The notes: generated from the letters alone by a model not told the origin. Positions 44,409-54,077 are shown, counted from the stretch's first letter. The stretch: 64,000 nucleotides of DNA from Pikeienuella piscinae (GCF_011044155.1 NZ_CP049056.1:2108001-2172000), one strand, 5' to 3'. Numbers and translations are program-made.

Positions 44409-45758
44409 ATGAACGCGCCGGAGAATGACGCATCGCGGTGTTGCGGCGCGGCGCCAGTTTGCGGCGCCGGGCTGCCCGAAGCCGAGAGAATCTGGCGGCT
44501 CGGCCCGGGCGGATCGGCGGCGCCGGCGGGATGGTCCTTCGCGCTCGGTCCTGACGATGCGCTCGCGCCCGGCGCCGGACCGCTGATCGAAGGCGCACCA
44601 GACGACGTTGATGTCGTGATCGCGGACGATCTGACCCGGGGAAGAGCCGACGCGCTGCGCCTGAAACCGTGCCATGACCCGCTCCTCCTGGAGCGAATCG
44701 ATTACGCTGGGCGCGCGGTGTTCTTCCGCGCCAGCGCGCTCGGCGCCGAGGCGCGGTCGGCGCTGGAGGGGGGCGCCGCGCCCTCCGGGCTGATCCGCCC
44801 CGATCACCGCGTCGCTCATCTCCCATACCCCGCCGCGATCCTCGCCCCGACAGACGCCGCCCCGGCCCCGCCGCCGCTTCGCAGCGCGCTCGGCCCGGTC
44901 GCCGCGATCATCCCGAACCGCGATAGCCCGCGCCTGATCCGCGCCGCGCTTCAAGCCGTTCTGGACGAGACGGAGGAGCCGGCGCCAGTCGCGGTGGTCA
45001 TCGACAACGGGAGCACGGACCCGGAGACCCTGACGCTCTATGAATCCATTAGAGCCAATCCCCGCATCCGCATCGAGATGAACCCCGCCCCGTTCAATTT
45101 CGCCGCCATGGTCAATCGCGGCGCGGCGCTGGCGCGCGCCGAGTTTTCCGAAGTCGCCGCGTTTCTTCTTCTCAACAACGACATTGAAGCTCCCGCTCCG
45201 GACTGGCTTCGGCCAATGGCGGAGACGCTGGCGGCGCCCGGTGTCGGCGTGGTCGGCGCGAAACTGCTCTTTGCCGATCGGACAATCCAGCATGCGGGGG
45301 TGATCGTCGGTCATGGCGGCGTCGCCGGTCACGACCTGAAGAGCGCGCCCGAAGACGCGCCCGGCCTTTGCGGCCGGATGGCGGCGCCGCATCTGCGCGA
45401 GGCGGTGACGGCGGCGGCGATGCTGATCCGGACGGAGGTGTGGGACACGCTCGGCGGCTTCGACGCTTCGGCCTTTCCCGTCGCGTTCAACGATGTCGAT
45501 TTCTGTCTTCGCGCCGGAGCCGCCGGCTGGCGCGTGGCGCTCGAGCCGCGCGCCGCCCTCATCCACCATGAGGGGGTGTCCCGGCGCCGCCCGTTCTCGC
45601 TCACTCGGTTCGTGAAACATCAGCGCGAGCGGACGATGCTCCGGTTCCGCCATCACACCATCGGCCGGATCGACCGGTTCGAGAGCCCGTGGCGCGACCC
45701 GGAGCGCCTGACGCCCGTATTCCGGATGCTCAAGAACCTGCCGCCGATGCGCTTCTAG
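44409..45758 (+). CDS. Family 2 glycosyltransferase
   Basis: A 449-residue protein. The C-terminal two thirds are a GT2 catalytic domain: VAAIIPNRDSPRLIRAAL (nucleotide-sugar strand), VVIDNGSTDPET, LLLNNDIEAPAPDWL (metal-binding NND), and AFNDVDFCLRAGAAGWRV (acceptor-side ND/DxD motif). The first 150 residues are variable. The ATG at 44409 is preceded by AAGGGTGAAG; the frame is open from 44283 but that part looks non-coding. Next to the capsule lipid genes it most likely adds a capsule sugar. Confidence 0.86.
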   Translation: MNAPENDASRCCGAAPVCGAGLPEAERIWRLGPGGSAAPAGWSFALGPDDALAPGAGPLIEGAPDDVDVVIADDLTRGRADALRLKPCHDPLLLERIDYAGRAVFFRASALGAEARSALEGGAAPSGLIRPDHRVAHLPYPAAILAPTDAAPAPPPLRSALGPVAAIIPNRDSPRLIRAALQAVLDETEEPAPVAVVIDNGSTDPETLTLYESIRANPRIRIEMNPAPFNFAAMVNRGAALARAEFSEVAAFLLLNNDIEAPAPDWLRPMAETLAAPGVGVVGAKLLFADRTIQHAGVIVGHGGVAGHDLKSAPEDAPGLCGRMAAPHLREAVTAAAMLIRTEVWDTLGGFDASAFPVAFNDVDFCLRAGAAGWRVALEPRAALIHHEGVSRRRPFSLTRFVKHQRERTMLRFRHHTIGRIDRFESPWRDPERLTPVFRMLKNLPPMRF

Positions 45759-45786
45759 CCGCGTTTCCAGTCGACCCGAACGCCCT

Positions 45787-46599
45787 CTAGCCGCGCCAAC
45801 CCAGCAGCCGCCGCTCCGCCAGCCCGACCAGGAACCCGACCGTGAGCCCCATCGCCGACAGGATCAGAACTCCGGCGAATAGCCTGTCGAGATCGTAGAG
45901 CGCGCCGGCCTCCAGTATATAGGCCCCGACGCCGTATTCCGCGCCCAGCATCTCCGCCGCGACCAGCAGGATGATGGCGATCGCGAGACTGACGCGCAGA
46001 CCGGAGAGAATCCCCGGCAGCGCCCCCGGAAACACGATCTTGGCGACGATCGCGCCCCAGGGCATCCCGAAGCTCTGGCCCATGCGGATCAGCGTTCGGT
46101 CCACATTGTCCACCGCGCCCCAGGTCGACACCACGGTCGGGGTGAAGGCGCCGAACGCGATCAGCGCGTATTTCGACGGCTCGCCGATCCCGAACCAGAT
46201 TACGAACAAGGGCAGGAGCGCGATCTTCGGGATCGGGAAAATCGCCGCGATCAGCGGCGCGAGCCCGGCCCGCACCAGCGTGAACAGCCCAATGGCGAAG
46301 CCGACAGCGACGCCGGCGCCGACGCCAATCACGGCGCCGACGATAAGCCGGGTGATCGACGGGACGAGGTGCTTGAAGAGGAGCCCGGACTCCCAGAGTT
46401 GCGCGAATGTGGCTGCGACGCCGCTGGGACGCGGCAGGGTGAGCGCGGAAATGACGCCGGTCCGGGTTCCCGCCTCCCACACGCCGAGGATCAGCAGAAA
46501 GACGACGGGCGCGACCCAGCGCGCCCGCCCCGGCTGAAATCCGCCGCCGCGAAAGGCGACCGGGCGGCGCGCGGACTCTCGCGGCGCGGCTTCAACCAT
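45787..46599 (-). CDS. ABC transporter permease, Tau/Ssu/nitrate type
   Basis: A 270-residue BPD_transp_1 permease with about six hydrophobic segments and the EAA loop in GMPWGAIVAKIVFPGALPGILSGLRV. The best relatives by pattern are TauC/SsuC, which import sulfonates, nitrate, pyrimidine precursors or aromatic acids. It overlaps the ATPase gene by eight bases. Convergent with the GT2 gene; nothing notable in the 28 bases between. Confidence 0.9.
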   Translation of the reverse strand: MVEAAPRESARRPVAFRGGGFQPGRARWVAPVVFLLILGVWEAGTRTGVISALTLPRPSGVAATFAQLWESGLLFKHLVPSITRLIVGAVIGVGAGVAVGFAIGLFTLVRAGLAPLIAAIFPIPKIALLPLFVIWFGIGEPSKYALIAFGAFTPTVVSTWGAVDNVDRTLIRMGQSFGMPWGAIVAKIVFPGALPGILSGLRVSLAIAIILLVAAEMLGAEYGVGAYILEAGALYDLDRLFAGVLILSAMGLTVGFLVGLAERRLLGWRG

Positions 46600-47359
46600 C
46601 GACGATCTCCCTGTCGGCCTCCATCGCCTCCTCCCGCATCAGCGTCCAGAGCCGGGCCTGCACCGCCTCCAGCGCGCCGTCGCCCGGGCCGCGGGCGTCC
46701 AGAGGCGCGTCGATCTCGACCACTTCGCGCACGCGTCCGGGTCGGCGCGAAAGGACGACGATGCGGTGGCCGAGCCGGACCGCCTCGGCGAGGTTGTGCG
46801 TCACGTAGACAGCGGTGAAGGGCTGGCGCGTCCAGAGCGCGACGAGATCGTCCATCAGCAATTCGCGGGTCTGACTGTCCAGCGCGGAAAGCGGTTCGTC
46901 CATCAGCATCACCGCCGGGTTCACCGCCAGCGCCCGCGCGATGGCGACGCGCTGCTTCATGCCGCCCGATATCTGCCGCGGCAGCGCCCCGGCGAACTCC
47001 GTCAGCCGCGTCCGCTCCAGCACGCCGGCCACGATCCCGGCGCGCCGCGCGCGCGTCATGCCGTGATGCTCCAGCGCCAATTCGACGTTTCCCTCGACCG
47101 TCCGCCACGGCAGCAAGGCGAAATCCTGAAAGATGTATGTGAGCGGATTCAGACAATTCTCCGGCGGGGCGCCGATCAGGCTGATCTCTCCGGCTTCGGG
47201 TCGCTCCAGCCCGCCGATCAGGCGCAAAAGCGTGGACTTGCCGCAGCCCGACGGACCGACCACGCAAAGGATCTCTCCCGCCGGAATGGCGAGAGAGATG
47301 TCGCTCAGCGCTTCGGTCGCGCCGTAGCGATGGCTAACCCGTTCGAGAGCGATCTCCAT
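46592..47359 (-). CDS. ABC transporter ATPase, Tau/Ssu/nitrate type
   Basis: A 255-residue ATPase with Walker A GPSGCGKST, signature ISGGMKQR and Walker B VMLMDEPLSALD, plus YVTHNLAEAV H-loop; a standard SsuB/TauB protein. It works with the permease encoded downstream and the periplasmic protein encoded upstream (33 bases away). Confidence 0.93.
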   Translation of the reverse strand: MEIALERVSHRYGATEALSDISLAIPAGEILCVVGPSGCGKSTLLRLIGGLERPEAGEISLIGAPPENCLNPLTYIFQDFALLPWRTVEGNVELALEHHGMTRARRAGIVAGVLERTRLTEFAGALPRQISGGMKQRVAIARALAVNPAVMLMDEPLSALDSQTRELLMDDLVALWTRQPFTAVYVTHNLAEAVRLGHRIVVLSRRPGRVREVVEIDAPLDARGPGDGALEAVQARLWTLMREEAMEADREIVDG

Positions 47360-47392
47360 ATCGGCGCCGTCGCTTTGCGGCGGCGATCCAGT

Positions 47393-48412
47393 TCAGATCG
47401 CGGGAACGTAGCTGCTGTCGACCAGCGTCTCCATCGTCACGTCGGCGGAGACCAGAGCCTCCGCCTTGAACCAGGCGAGTTGATCCTCGATCGAGGCGAT
47501 GTTGAGCGCGGCGCCCTCGTTCATCCGCATCGCGCCATTCACGATCTTCGGCGCCGCCTTCGCGTAATCATCATCCGCGTAAACATATTTGTGGATCAGC
47601 TTCGTCATTTCCTCCGCCGCCTCGTCGCCCGCCGTCCTGTCGACCAGCGCAGCGTTGAAATCGGCGGCGCCTTTCGCGAAGGCGGCGATGAAGGCTTCGG
47701 TTTTCGCCCGCTCGTTGGCCGCGGTTTCGGCCGAAGTGAAAACCGTCGTCACCTGGTAGTTCGGCAAATAATCCGCGACCCAGCCAATCTGTTTCGCCGC
47801 CTCGCCGCCGACCAGCGCCTTGCCGATATGCGGCACGATGGCCCAAGCGTCGATCTGGCCCGATTTCAGCGCCCCGATCACCGCGCCGACCTTCTGGAGC
47901 GGCGTCATCTTAAGTTCGCCCGCGAACCCCTCCGCCGCCGCAATCTTCGAGCCCATGTAGTGAAAGGAGGACCCCGCCGTGGTCATCCCGAAACTTTTCC
48001 CCCGCAGCCCGGCGGGCGTGGTCAGCCCGTCTTCATGCGCGGCGTTGGAGGCGAGGATCATCTGCCCGTCTATCCCCTTTTCCTCCTGCAGACCGCCGCC
48101 GATCACCTTCACCGCGCCCTTGTCCGCCAGGCTGATCAACCCGCCGGAGATCGCGGTGACGCCGAAACCGACATCGCCCGAGGCGATGGCCACCGCCATC
48201 GGCTGTGCGGCCTGGAAGAAGCTGAACTCGACGTCGAGTCCGGCCTCCTTGAAATAGCCGCGCTCCAGCGCGACGAAGCTCGGCGCGTGGCTGGTGAAAC
48301 GGAGCGCGCCGACGACGAGCTTGTCTGCGGCGAGCGCCGGCAAGCCGAAACCGGCGGCGCCGGCGGCGCCGGCAAGCCCCTTGAGGGCGCCGCGGCGGGT
48401 GAGCATGGTCAT
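47393..48412 (-). CDS. ABC transporter substrate-binding protein, NMT1/TauA-like
   Basis: A 339-residue periplasmic protein with a Tat-type signal peptide (TRRGALKGLAGAAGAAGFG) and an SsuA/THI5-like fold (VGALRFTSHAPSFVALERGYFKEAGLDVEF). The export of the folded protein through Tat is unusual for this family but seen. The ATG at 48412 follows GGGAGACCCAAG. The ligand cannot be told; sulfonates, thiamine pyrimidines and aromatic acids are possible. Confidence 0.9.
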   Translation of the reverse strand: MTMLTRRGALKGLAGAAGAAGFGLPALAADKLVVGALRFTSHAPSFVALERGYFKEAGLDVEFSFFQAAQPMAVAIASGDVGFGVTAISGGLISLADKGAVKVIGGGLQEEKGIDGQMILASNAAHEDGLTTPAGLRGKSFGMTTAGSSFHYMGSKIAAAEGFAGELKMTPLQKVGAVIGALKSGQIDAWAIVPHIGKALVGGEAAKQIGWVADYLPNYQVTTVFTSAETAANERAKTEAFIAAFAKGAADFNAALVDRTAGDEAAEEMTKLIHKYVYADDDYAKAAPKIVNGAMRMNEGAALNIASIEDQLAWFKAEALVSADVTMETLVDSSYVPAI

Positions 48413-48674
48413 CTTGGGTCTCCCTTGAAGGTCAGGCGTTTTCCGGCCCCGCTCTTAGCAGAGCGCCGACGGCGCGGCAAAGCGCGTTCAAGCGTCCCGC
48501 AAGGATTGCGCGCGCCCCACGACACACAGACGAAAGCCTTACATTTACAAAGTTTCATCAATTTTGAGCCTTGATTTCGCCAAGGTTTACCTTTACGTCA
48601 CCCTTCAGCGCTCAAGGGAGAGCGCGACATTGTTTCAGGTGAATCGGCGCATAGCGCCTTGTGGGGACGTCAGG
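48413..48674. promoter_or_regulatory. Divergent, partly AT-rich intergenic region
   Basis: These 262 bases separate the leftward ABC operon from the rightward sorted protein. From about 48536 to 48602 the sequence is markedly A/T-rich for this genome (ttacatttacaaagtttcat and following), as expected for a promoter. I cannot assign boxes confidently. Confidence 0.5.
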
Positions 48675-49619
48675 ATGAACAAGATACTCGCCATGTCGGC
48701 TTGCGCGGCCGCCATCTCTCTCTCGGGTCACGCGTACGCGGCGGCGGTGAATCCCATCGAACTGCTTCAGGGATTCAACGTGATCACGCTGGGCGACTTC
48801 GACAACGGCGTCCACGTTCATGGCCGCACCTTCGTCGGCGGCGATTATACCTCGCCCCAACTCTCCGAGTTGACCAAGGATCCGGTTTCGAACTTCACCT
48901 TTGACGGTGGCCCCTCGGGCACGGTCTTCATCGGTGGAAACGTCAGCGGAAGCGGCATCCGCTCCTTTAATGGCGGCGATGTGGTGATCGGCGGAACCGT
49001 GGCGCCCGGCGTGAATGTCGAGGCGCAGGGCGGCGGAACCGTGACGCAGGGCGTCGCCGGCATCCCCGTCGCGGAGGTGAGCGACGCTCTCTTCGGTCTT
49101 TCTGATTACCTCAAGGAACTCGGCGTCACTCTCGGCGACACGGGCGTGCTCGAAGGCGATTCGAACAATTCCAGGTTCGCCGCCGGCGCGACCGCAGACG
49201 CGATCGAGATCTTCAATTTCGATGCGTCGGATTTCACCAACCAGAACACAAACTTCGGCGCAACGACGTCCGTCCCGACGATCGTCAACGTCTCGGGTGA
49301 AATCATCAACTTCGCCGGAAAGATCAGCAACGCCACGCCGAACCTGATCTTCAACTTCTACGAGGCGACATCGCTCTCGATCAACCAGACCTTCAGCGCG
49401 CATATCATCGCGCCGAAAGCGGAGGTCAGCGTCGCGGCTAATTTCTATGGCATGATCGCGGCGAATTCCCTTTCGCTGCGGAACGGCGAGATTCACCCGA
49501 TCGCGTTTCCGGACCTGCCCTATGATGACGTGACTGTCGCGCCGCTGCCGGCGCCGGGTCTGCTGCTTCTCGGCGCGCTCGGCCTTCTCGGCTACCGCGC
49601 CCGGCGCAAGGCGGCCTAA
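48675..49619 (+). CDS. Choice-of-anchor A family protein with VPLPA-CTERM-type sorting signal
   Basis: A 314-residue exported protein. A Sec signal peptide (MNKILAMSACAAAISLSGHAYA) is followed by a choice-of-anchor A domain (GFNVITLGDFDNGVHVHGRTFVGGD at the start, HIIAPKAEVSVAANFYGMI later). At the C-terminus, APLPAPG, a hydrophobic helix and an Arg-rich tail form a VPLPA/PEP-CTERM-like tripartite signal. Such proteins are processed by an exosortase-type enzyme and are linked with extracellular polysaccharide production; no exosortase is in the window. Its stop overlaps the convergent pgi stop (CTAA). Confidence 0.88.
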   Translation: MNKILAMSACAAAISLSGHAYAAAVNPIELLQGFNVITLGDFDNGVHVHGRTFVGGDYTSPQLSELTKDPVSNFTFDGGPSGTVFIGGNVSGSGIRSFNGGDVVIGGTVAPGVNVEAQGGGTVTQGVAGIPVAEVSDALFGLSDYLKELGVTLGDTGVLEGDSNNSRFAAGATADAIEIFNFDASDFTNQNTNFGATTSVPTIVNVSGEIINFAGKISNATPNLIFNFYEATSLSINQTFSAHIIAPKAEVSVAANFYGMIAANSLSLRNGEIHPIAFPDLPYDDVTVAPLPAPGLLLLGALGLLGYRARRKAA

Positions 49620-51202
49620 GCGCCCCTGATGGCCTGCAATAGCCCGGCGGTGGAGCTGTCCAGCTTCTCCGCCGGCGCGCCTTTCAGCATCGGAATCAGT
49701 TCGCTCGCCAGCACCTTGCCGAGTTCGACCCCCCATTGGTCGAAACTGTCGATTCCCCAGATCGCCCCCTGAACGAAGACCTTGTGTTCGTAGAGCGCGA
49801 TCAGCCGACCGAGGCTGTGCGCGTCGAGCCGGCGATGAAGGATCGTCGTAGACGGACGGTCGCCAGGAAAGGTCCGGTGCGCCGCCAGCCGGTCGATTTC
49901 CCGCGCGGACTGCCCCGCCCTCGCCATTTCCGCCCGCGCCTCCGCCTCCGTCCGCCCGAAAGCCAGCGCGCGACCCTGCGCCAGGCAATTCGCGAGGAGA
50001 AGCGCGTGATGGTCGCCGAGCGCCTCGCGTGGCTCGACGGCGGCGATGAACTCCACGGGGATCACGTCGGCGCCCTGATGCAGAAGCTGGAAAAAGGAAT
50101 GCTGGGCGTTGGTTCCCGGTTCGCCCCAGATCACCGGCCCGGTCGCCCGGCCGACCGGCTCGCCTGCCAGCGTCACGCGCTTGCCGTTCGATTCCATGTC
50201 GAGTTGCTGAACATAGGCCGGGAACCGCTCCAGCCGCTGATCGTAGGGGATGAGCGCGACGGTGGGCCAGCCCATGCAGCTCCGCCTGAAGAGCCCGACC
50301 AACCCCAGAAGCAGGGGCAGATTGCGCTCCGCCGGCGCGGTCAGGAAATGCCGGTCCATCGCCGCCGCGCCCTTGAGGAAAGACCGGAACCCCTCCGCCC
50401 CGATGGCGATGGCCAGCGGCAGGCCGATCGCCGACCAGATCGAATAGCGTCCGCCGACCCAGTCCCAGAAGCCGAAGACGCGGCGCTCATCGACGCCAAA
50501 CTCCGCGGTCCCTTCCAAATTGGTGGAGACCGCCGCCAGATGCGCCCCATGCTCGACCCCGCTGGCGGCGAGCCATTCGCGCATCGAGCGCGCGTTGGTC
50601 ATCGTCTCCTGCGTCGTGAAGGTCTTGGAGGCGATCACCGCCATCGTCGTCTTCGGGTCGAGCCAGGCCAGCACGTCGGTCAGGTGCGCGCCATCGACAT
50701 TGGAGACGAAATGCATACGCGGCCCGTCATGATCCGGCCGGAGCGCCCTGACGGCCATGACCGGGCCGAGGTCGGAGCCGCCGATGCCGATATTGACGAC
50801 ATCGGTAAACCGCCCGCCCGCCGCCGGCGCAAAGCGGCCGGCGCGCACGTCCTCCGCGAAGGTCAGGAATCGCTCCCGCACCTCGTTCACCTCGGCCGGG
50901 GCGTCGTCGACGGAGCCGCGGAGCGCCATGTGCCAGACGGCGCGGCCCTCGGTCTCGTTGATCGGCTCACCCCGAACCATCGCATCCCGCCGCGCCGCGA
51001 CGCCGCGCGCTTTGGCCAGCGCCAGCAGCGCCCGAAGCGCGCCCGCGTCGATCTTCTCCTTCGAGAAATCGATCAGCAAGTCGTCGAGCCGGAAGGATAA
51101 CCGCTCGAACCGTTTCTCATCGGCTTCGAAGAGCGCGCGCAGCGAAGTCGCCTTCAGCCGCGCGGCGTCGGCGTCGAGCGCCGCCCATGCCGCTTCACTC
51201 AT
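49616..51202 (-). CDS. pgi: Glucose-6-phosphate isomerase
   Basis: A 528-residue enzyme converting glucose-6-phosphate and fructose-6-phosphate. PGI signatures are IGIGGSDLGPVMAVRAL, FVSNVDGAHLTDVL, SKTFTTQETMTNA and the active-site GEPGTNAQHSFFQLLHQG. The E. coli enzyme has 549 residues; the active-site parts are complete. I chose the ATG at 51202, which overlaps the eda stop as ATGA. Co-expression with eda ties glucose and fructose phosphate balance to the Entner-Doudoroff pathway. Confidence 0.95.
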   Translation of the reverse strand: MSEAAWAALDADAARLKATSLRALFEADEKRFERLSFRLDDLLIDFSKEKIDAGALRALLALAKARGVAARRDAMVRGEPINETEGRAVWHMALRGSVDDAPAEVNEVRERFLTFAEDVRAGRFAPAAGGRFTDVVNIGIGGSDLGPVMAVRALRPDHDGPRMHFVSNVDGAHLTDVLAWLDPKTTMAVIASKTFTTQETMTNARSMREWLAASGVEHGAHLAAVSTNLEGTAEFGVDERRVFGFWDWVGGRYSIWSAIGLPLAIAIGAEGFRSFLKGAAAMDRHFLTAPAERNLPLLLGLVGLFRRSCMGWPTVALIPYDQRLERFPAYVQQLDMESNGKRVTLAGEPVGRATGPVIWGEPGTNAQHSFFQLLHQGADVIPVEFIAAVEPREALGDHHALLLANCLAQGRALAFGRTEAEARAEMARAGQSAREIDRLAAHRTFPGDRPSTTILHRRLDAHSLGRLIALYEHKVFVQGAIWGIDSFDQWGVELGKVLASELIPMLKGAPAEKLDSSTAGLLQAIRGA

Positions 51203-51852
51203 CGCCGCGTCCCGAGCGCCGCCGCCTCGCGCGCCAGCGCCGTGATCCCGTCCCAGTCGGCGGCCGCGACCAACTTCGCCGGGGCGACCCACGAGCCGCC
51301 GGCGCAAAGCACGTTCGGTAAAGAGAGATATTCCGCCGCGTTGGCGACGCTGACGCCGCCCGTCGGGCAGAAGGAGACCGCCGAGAGGGGCGACGCGAGC
51401 GCCTTCAGCGCCGCCACGCCGCCGGACGCTTCGGCCGGAAAGAACTTCATGAGATCGTAGCCGCGCTCCAGCAGCCGCATCGCCTCGGTCGCAGTCGCCG
51501 CGCCGGGCAACAACGGCAGGCCCTCGGCCTCTGCGGCGTCGAGAATCGCATCCGTCGAGCCGGGTGAGACGCCGAAACGCGCGCCCGCCGCCTTCGCCGC
51601 TCTCACATCGGCGGGACTCATCAGCGTGCCGGCGCCGACGACGCCGCCGGCCACCCCCGCCATCGCCCGGATCGCATCCAGCGCAGCCGGGGTTCTAAGC
51701 GTCACCTCCAGCGCCGGCAACCCGCCAGCGACCAGCGCGGCGGCCAACCCCTCCGCGCGCGCCGCATCCTCGATCACCAGAACCGGAACGATCGGCGCGA
51801 GCGCCGCGATCTCGCGCGTTCGCGCGCAGGCTTCTTTCGCCGTCATCGCCAT
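51199..51852 (-). CDS. eda: 2-dehydro-3-deoxy-phosphogluconate aldolase
   Basis: A 217-residue KDPG aldolase, splitting KDPG to pyruvate and glyceraldehyde-3-phosphate. Class I aldolase residues are visible: the Schiff-base Lys in DLMKFFPAEA, the catalytic Glu in ALEVTLRTP, and the phosphate-binding FCPTGGVS. Size is standard (E. coli 213). Upstream edd is not adjacent here. Its stop overlaps pgi. Confidence 0.94.
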   Translation of the reverse strand: MAMTAKEACARTREIAALAPIVPVLVIEDAARAEGLAAALVAGGLPALEVTLRTPAALDAIRAMAGVAGGVVGAGTLMSPADVRAAKAAGARFGVSPGSTDAILDAAEAEGLPLLPGAATATEAMRLLERGYDLMKFFPAEASGGVAALKALASPLSAVSFCPTGGVSVANAAEYLSLPNVLCAGGSWVAPAKLVAAADWDGITALAREAAALGTRR

Positions 51853-52189
51853 TCTTGTTCCCTCGAGTCGCCAGTACCGCCGGCCGCGTCCGCGCGCCCG
51901 GTTCGGGAACCGTCCAGCGCGCCGGCCGCCGCGTCAACCCTGCACGCGCCCCCGCGGCGCCCGCTCCGATCACTCCCACGCCGTGCGGCGTATCGGCGCC
52001 GCGACGCGCGCGACCGGTTTCGACCTACATCTTTGGTCGCGGGGCGGGCGGCGGCGCCTTGCGACGGCGTCGGCCTTCATGGTGAAATAACGCAGTTTTT
52101 GCGTTCTATCCGATAATGGCTCCAACCGGAGCCGCAGGAAAGGCGGAATCTCCATGCGGGCGCAAGGGACCGAAGGGAAACCGAACGCG
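51853..52189. promoter_or_regulatory. Divergent intergenic region with two short hairpins
   Basis: About 337 bases between eda (leftward) and the response regulator (rightward). Near the right end are two perfect hairpins: AACGCA-GTTTT-TGCGTT (52089-52105) and GGCTCC-AACC-GGAGCC (52118-52133). Their position just before the regulator start suggests an operator or a 5' leader structure. The rest is very GC-rich with no gene that I accept. Confidence 0.5.
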
Positions 52190-52861
52190 ATGAAATCGGC
52201 GCTGATCGTGGACGATCATCCGCTTTTTTGCGAAGCGCTTTCGATGACGTTGAAAGCCTGCGTCGGTGTCACCGATATCCGCACAGCGGCGAGCCTCGCG
52301 ACTGCGCTCGACATCCTCCGCGCGGGACCGGCGCCCGATGTCGTGCTCCTCGATCTCAACCTTCCCGATGTCGATGGTCTCGACGGGTTGATCTGGCTGA
52401 AGAGGGCGGCGCCGGTCACGCCGGTTCTGGTCGTCTCTTCGATGGCGGAGGACAAGATCGTCTCTCTGACGATCCGCGCCGGGGCGTCGGGTTTCGTGCC
52501 CAAGCACAGTCAGGTCGACCGATTTCGCACCGCGTTCGACGCCGTTGCGAGGGGCGAGGTCTACGTCCCCGACGACTACGCCGCCGCGGCTAGGATCGAC
52601 GGCGCGAACGAACCCGGCGTCGACACGGTCGAACGCCTTTCGCAACTGACGCTGCAACAGGCGCGGATACTGGAGTTGGTCTGCGAGGGCCGGCTCAACA
52701 AGCAGATCGCGCATGAACTCTCCATCGCCGAGACGACCGTGAAGGCGCACATGACTGCGATTCTCAGAAAACTCGGCGTTCAGAGCCGAACCCAGGCTGT
52801 GCTGATCGCCAGTCGGGCGAATTTCTCGGAGCTGTTGCGCCAGAATGGCTCCGGCGCCTAA
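52190..52861 (+). CDS. LuxR/NarL-type response regulator (ErdR-like)
   Basis: A 223-residue two-domain regulator. The receiver has D8/D9, phospho-acceptor D55 (LLDLNLPD) and K105 (FVPKHS). The C-terminal part is a LuxR HTH (LTLQQARILELVCEGRLNKQIAHELSIAETTVKAHMTAILRKLG, residues about 158-201). I prefer the ATG at 52190 (MKSALIVDDHP); an in-frame ATG at 52154 would add 12 residues. It heads a sensory group with a FIST protein and a hybrid kinase, as do ErdR/ErbR-type regulators near NosP/NahK in Pseudomonas. Confidence 0.92.
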   Translation: MKSALIVDDHPLFCEALSMTLKACVGVTDIRTAASLATALDILRAGPAPDVVLLDLNLPDVDGLDGLIWLKRAAPVTPVLVVSSMAEDKIVSLTIRAGASGFVPKHSQVDRFRTAFDAVARGEVYVPDDYAAAARIDGANEPGVDTVERLSQLTLQQARILELVCEGRLNKQIAHELSIAETTVKAHMTAILRKLGVQSRTQAVLIASRANFSELLRQNGSGA

Positions 52862-52913
52862 TGTCTCCGACAAGATCGGGGTGGTCGCATAGCCCCGAAA
52901 CCGGGGGTGAGAG

Positions 52914-54077
52914 ATGGACGGAACCCGCGCGCCGGCTAGCGGGGCGGCGGCAGCGGCGGTTCGGAAGGCGCATGCGCGCTCGGCCGATCCGGACGCCGCG
53001 GTCGCGGCTATCCGCGCCGGCCTCGGCGTCGGACAATTCGCGCTGATCGCGCTCTTCGTGTCGCACGAGGGCGATTTCGCGCGCATTTCGGCAGGTGTTC
53101 GCGCGGCCTGTCCCGAGGCTGCGCTGATCGGATGCACCACGGCGGGCGAGATCTCCCCGGCTGGTTACGCCAGCGGCGAGGTTGTGGCGCTCGGCTTCCC
53201 CGCCAGCGCGTTCGCCGCGGAGTTGCTGACAATCGACGACGTGAATTCGATCGACCAACAGGCCGTCGGAATGAGCGCGATACGCGCGCGCGCGGCGCTG
53301 GCCGACGCTCGGCCCGACTGGCGGCGCGATTGCGCCTTCCTGCTGGTCGACGGGCTTTCGATGAAGGAGGAAGACGTCGCCGCCGCTCTTTCCACCGCCC
53401 TCGGCCCGACGCCGCTTTTCGGCGGTTCGGCAGGCGACGGTCTCGCCTTTCGCGAGACCCGCGTGATGGCGAACGGAGACGTCCGGTGCAACGCAGCCGT
53501 CGTGGCGCTGATCCGTACGCGCTGCCCGATCCATACGTTCCGGCTCGACCATCACCGCCCGACCGTGATCCGCATGGTGGTGACCGCCGCCGACCCCGCG
53601 CGCCGCCTGGTGCGAGAGATCAACGCCGAGCCGGCGGCGCGCGAATACGCGCGCATACTCGGGCAGGACCCCGAACAGCTTTCCCCGTTCATCTTCGCGG
53701 CGAACCCCGTCCTGGTCCGGATCGGCGGCCAGCACCATGTCCGGGCGATCCGCGAAGTCGCGCCGAACGGCGATCTCGTCTTCTTCTCGGCGATCGACGA
53801 GGGGCTGGTGCTGACGCTGGCGGACCCGGACGACATCGCGCTTCATCTCGAACGCGAGATGAAGGCGCTCGCGGAGCCGGCCGCGCCGAGCCTCGTCCTT
53901 GCCTGCGACTGCCTCTTGCGCCGGGTCGAGGCGGAACAGAAGCAGGCGACCGCTGCGGTCTCGCGCTTACTGGCCGCACACAACGTGATCGGCTTCAACA
54001 CCTATGGCGAACAGTTCAACGGCGCGCATGTGAACCAGACGATGACCGGCCTCGCGATCTATCCGCCAGAGGACTGA
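52914..54077 (+). CDS. FIST-domain signal-transduction protein (NosP-like)
   Basis: A 387-residue soluble protein with FIST_N (about 40-235; ALIGCTTAGEISPAGY, PLFGGSAGDGLAF) and FIST_C (about 240-375; FNTYGEQFNGAHVNQTMTGLAI). In Pseudomonas aeruginosa the FIST protein NosP is a haem-binding nitric-oxide sensor that controls the hybrid kinase NahK encoded next to it. Here the gene lies between a response regulator and a hybrid kinase (5 bases to the next start). Whether this protein binds haem cannot be read from sequence alone. Confidence 0.9.
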   Translation: MDGTRAPASGAAAAAVRKAHARSADPDAAVAAIRAGLGVGQFALIALFVSHEGDFARISAGVRAACPEAALIGCTTAGEISPAGYASGEVVALGFPASAFAAELLTIDDVNSIDQQAVGMSAIRARAALADARPDWRRDCAFLLVDGLSMKEEDVAAALSTALGPTPLFGGSAGDGLAFRETRVMANGDVRCNAAVVALIRTRCPIHTFRLDHHRPTVIRMVVTAADPARRLVREINAEPAAREYARILGQDPEQLSPFIFAANPVLVRIGGQHHVRAIREVAPNGDLVFFSAIDEGLVLTLADPDDIALHLEREMKALAEPAAPSLVLACDCLLRRVEAEQKQATAAVSRLLAAHNVIGFNTYGEQFNGAHVNQTMTGLAIYPPED

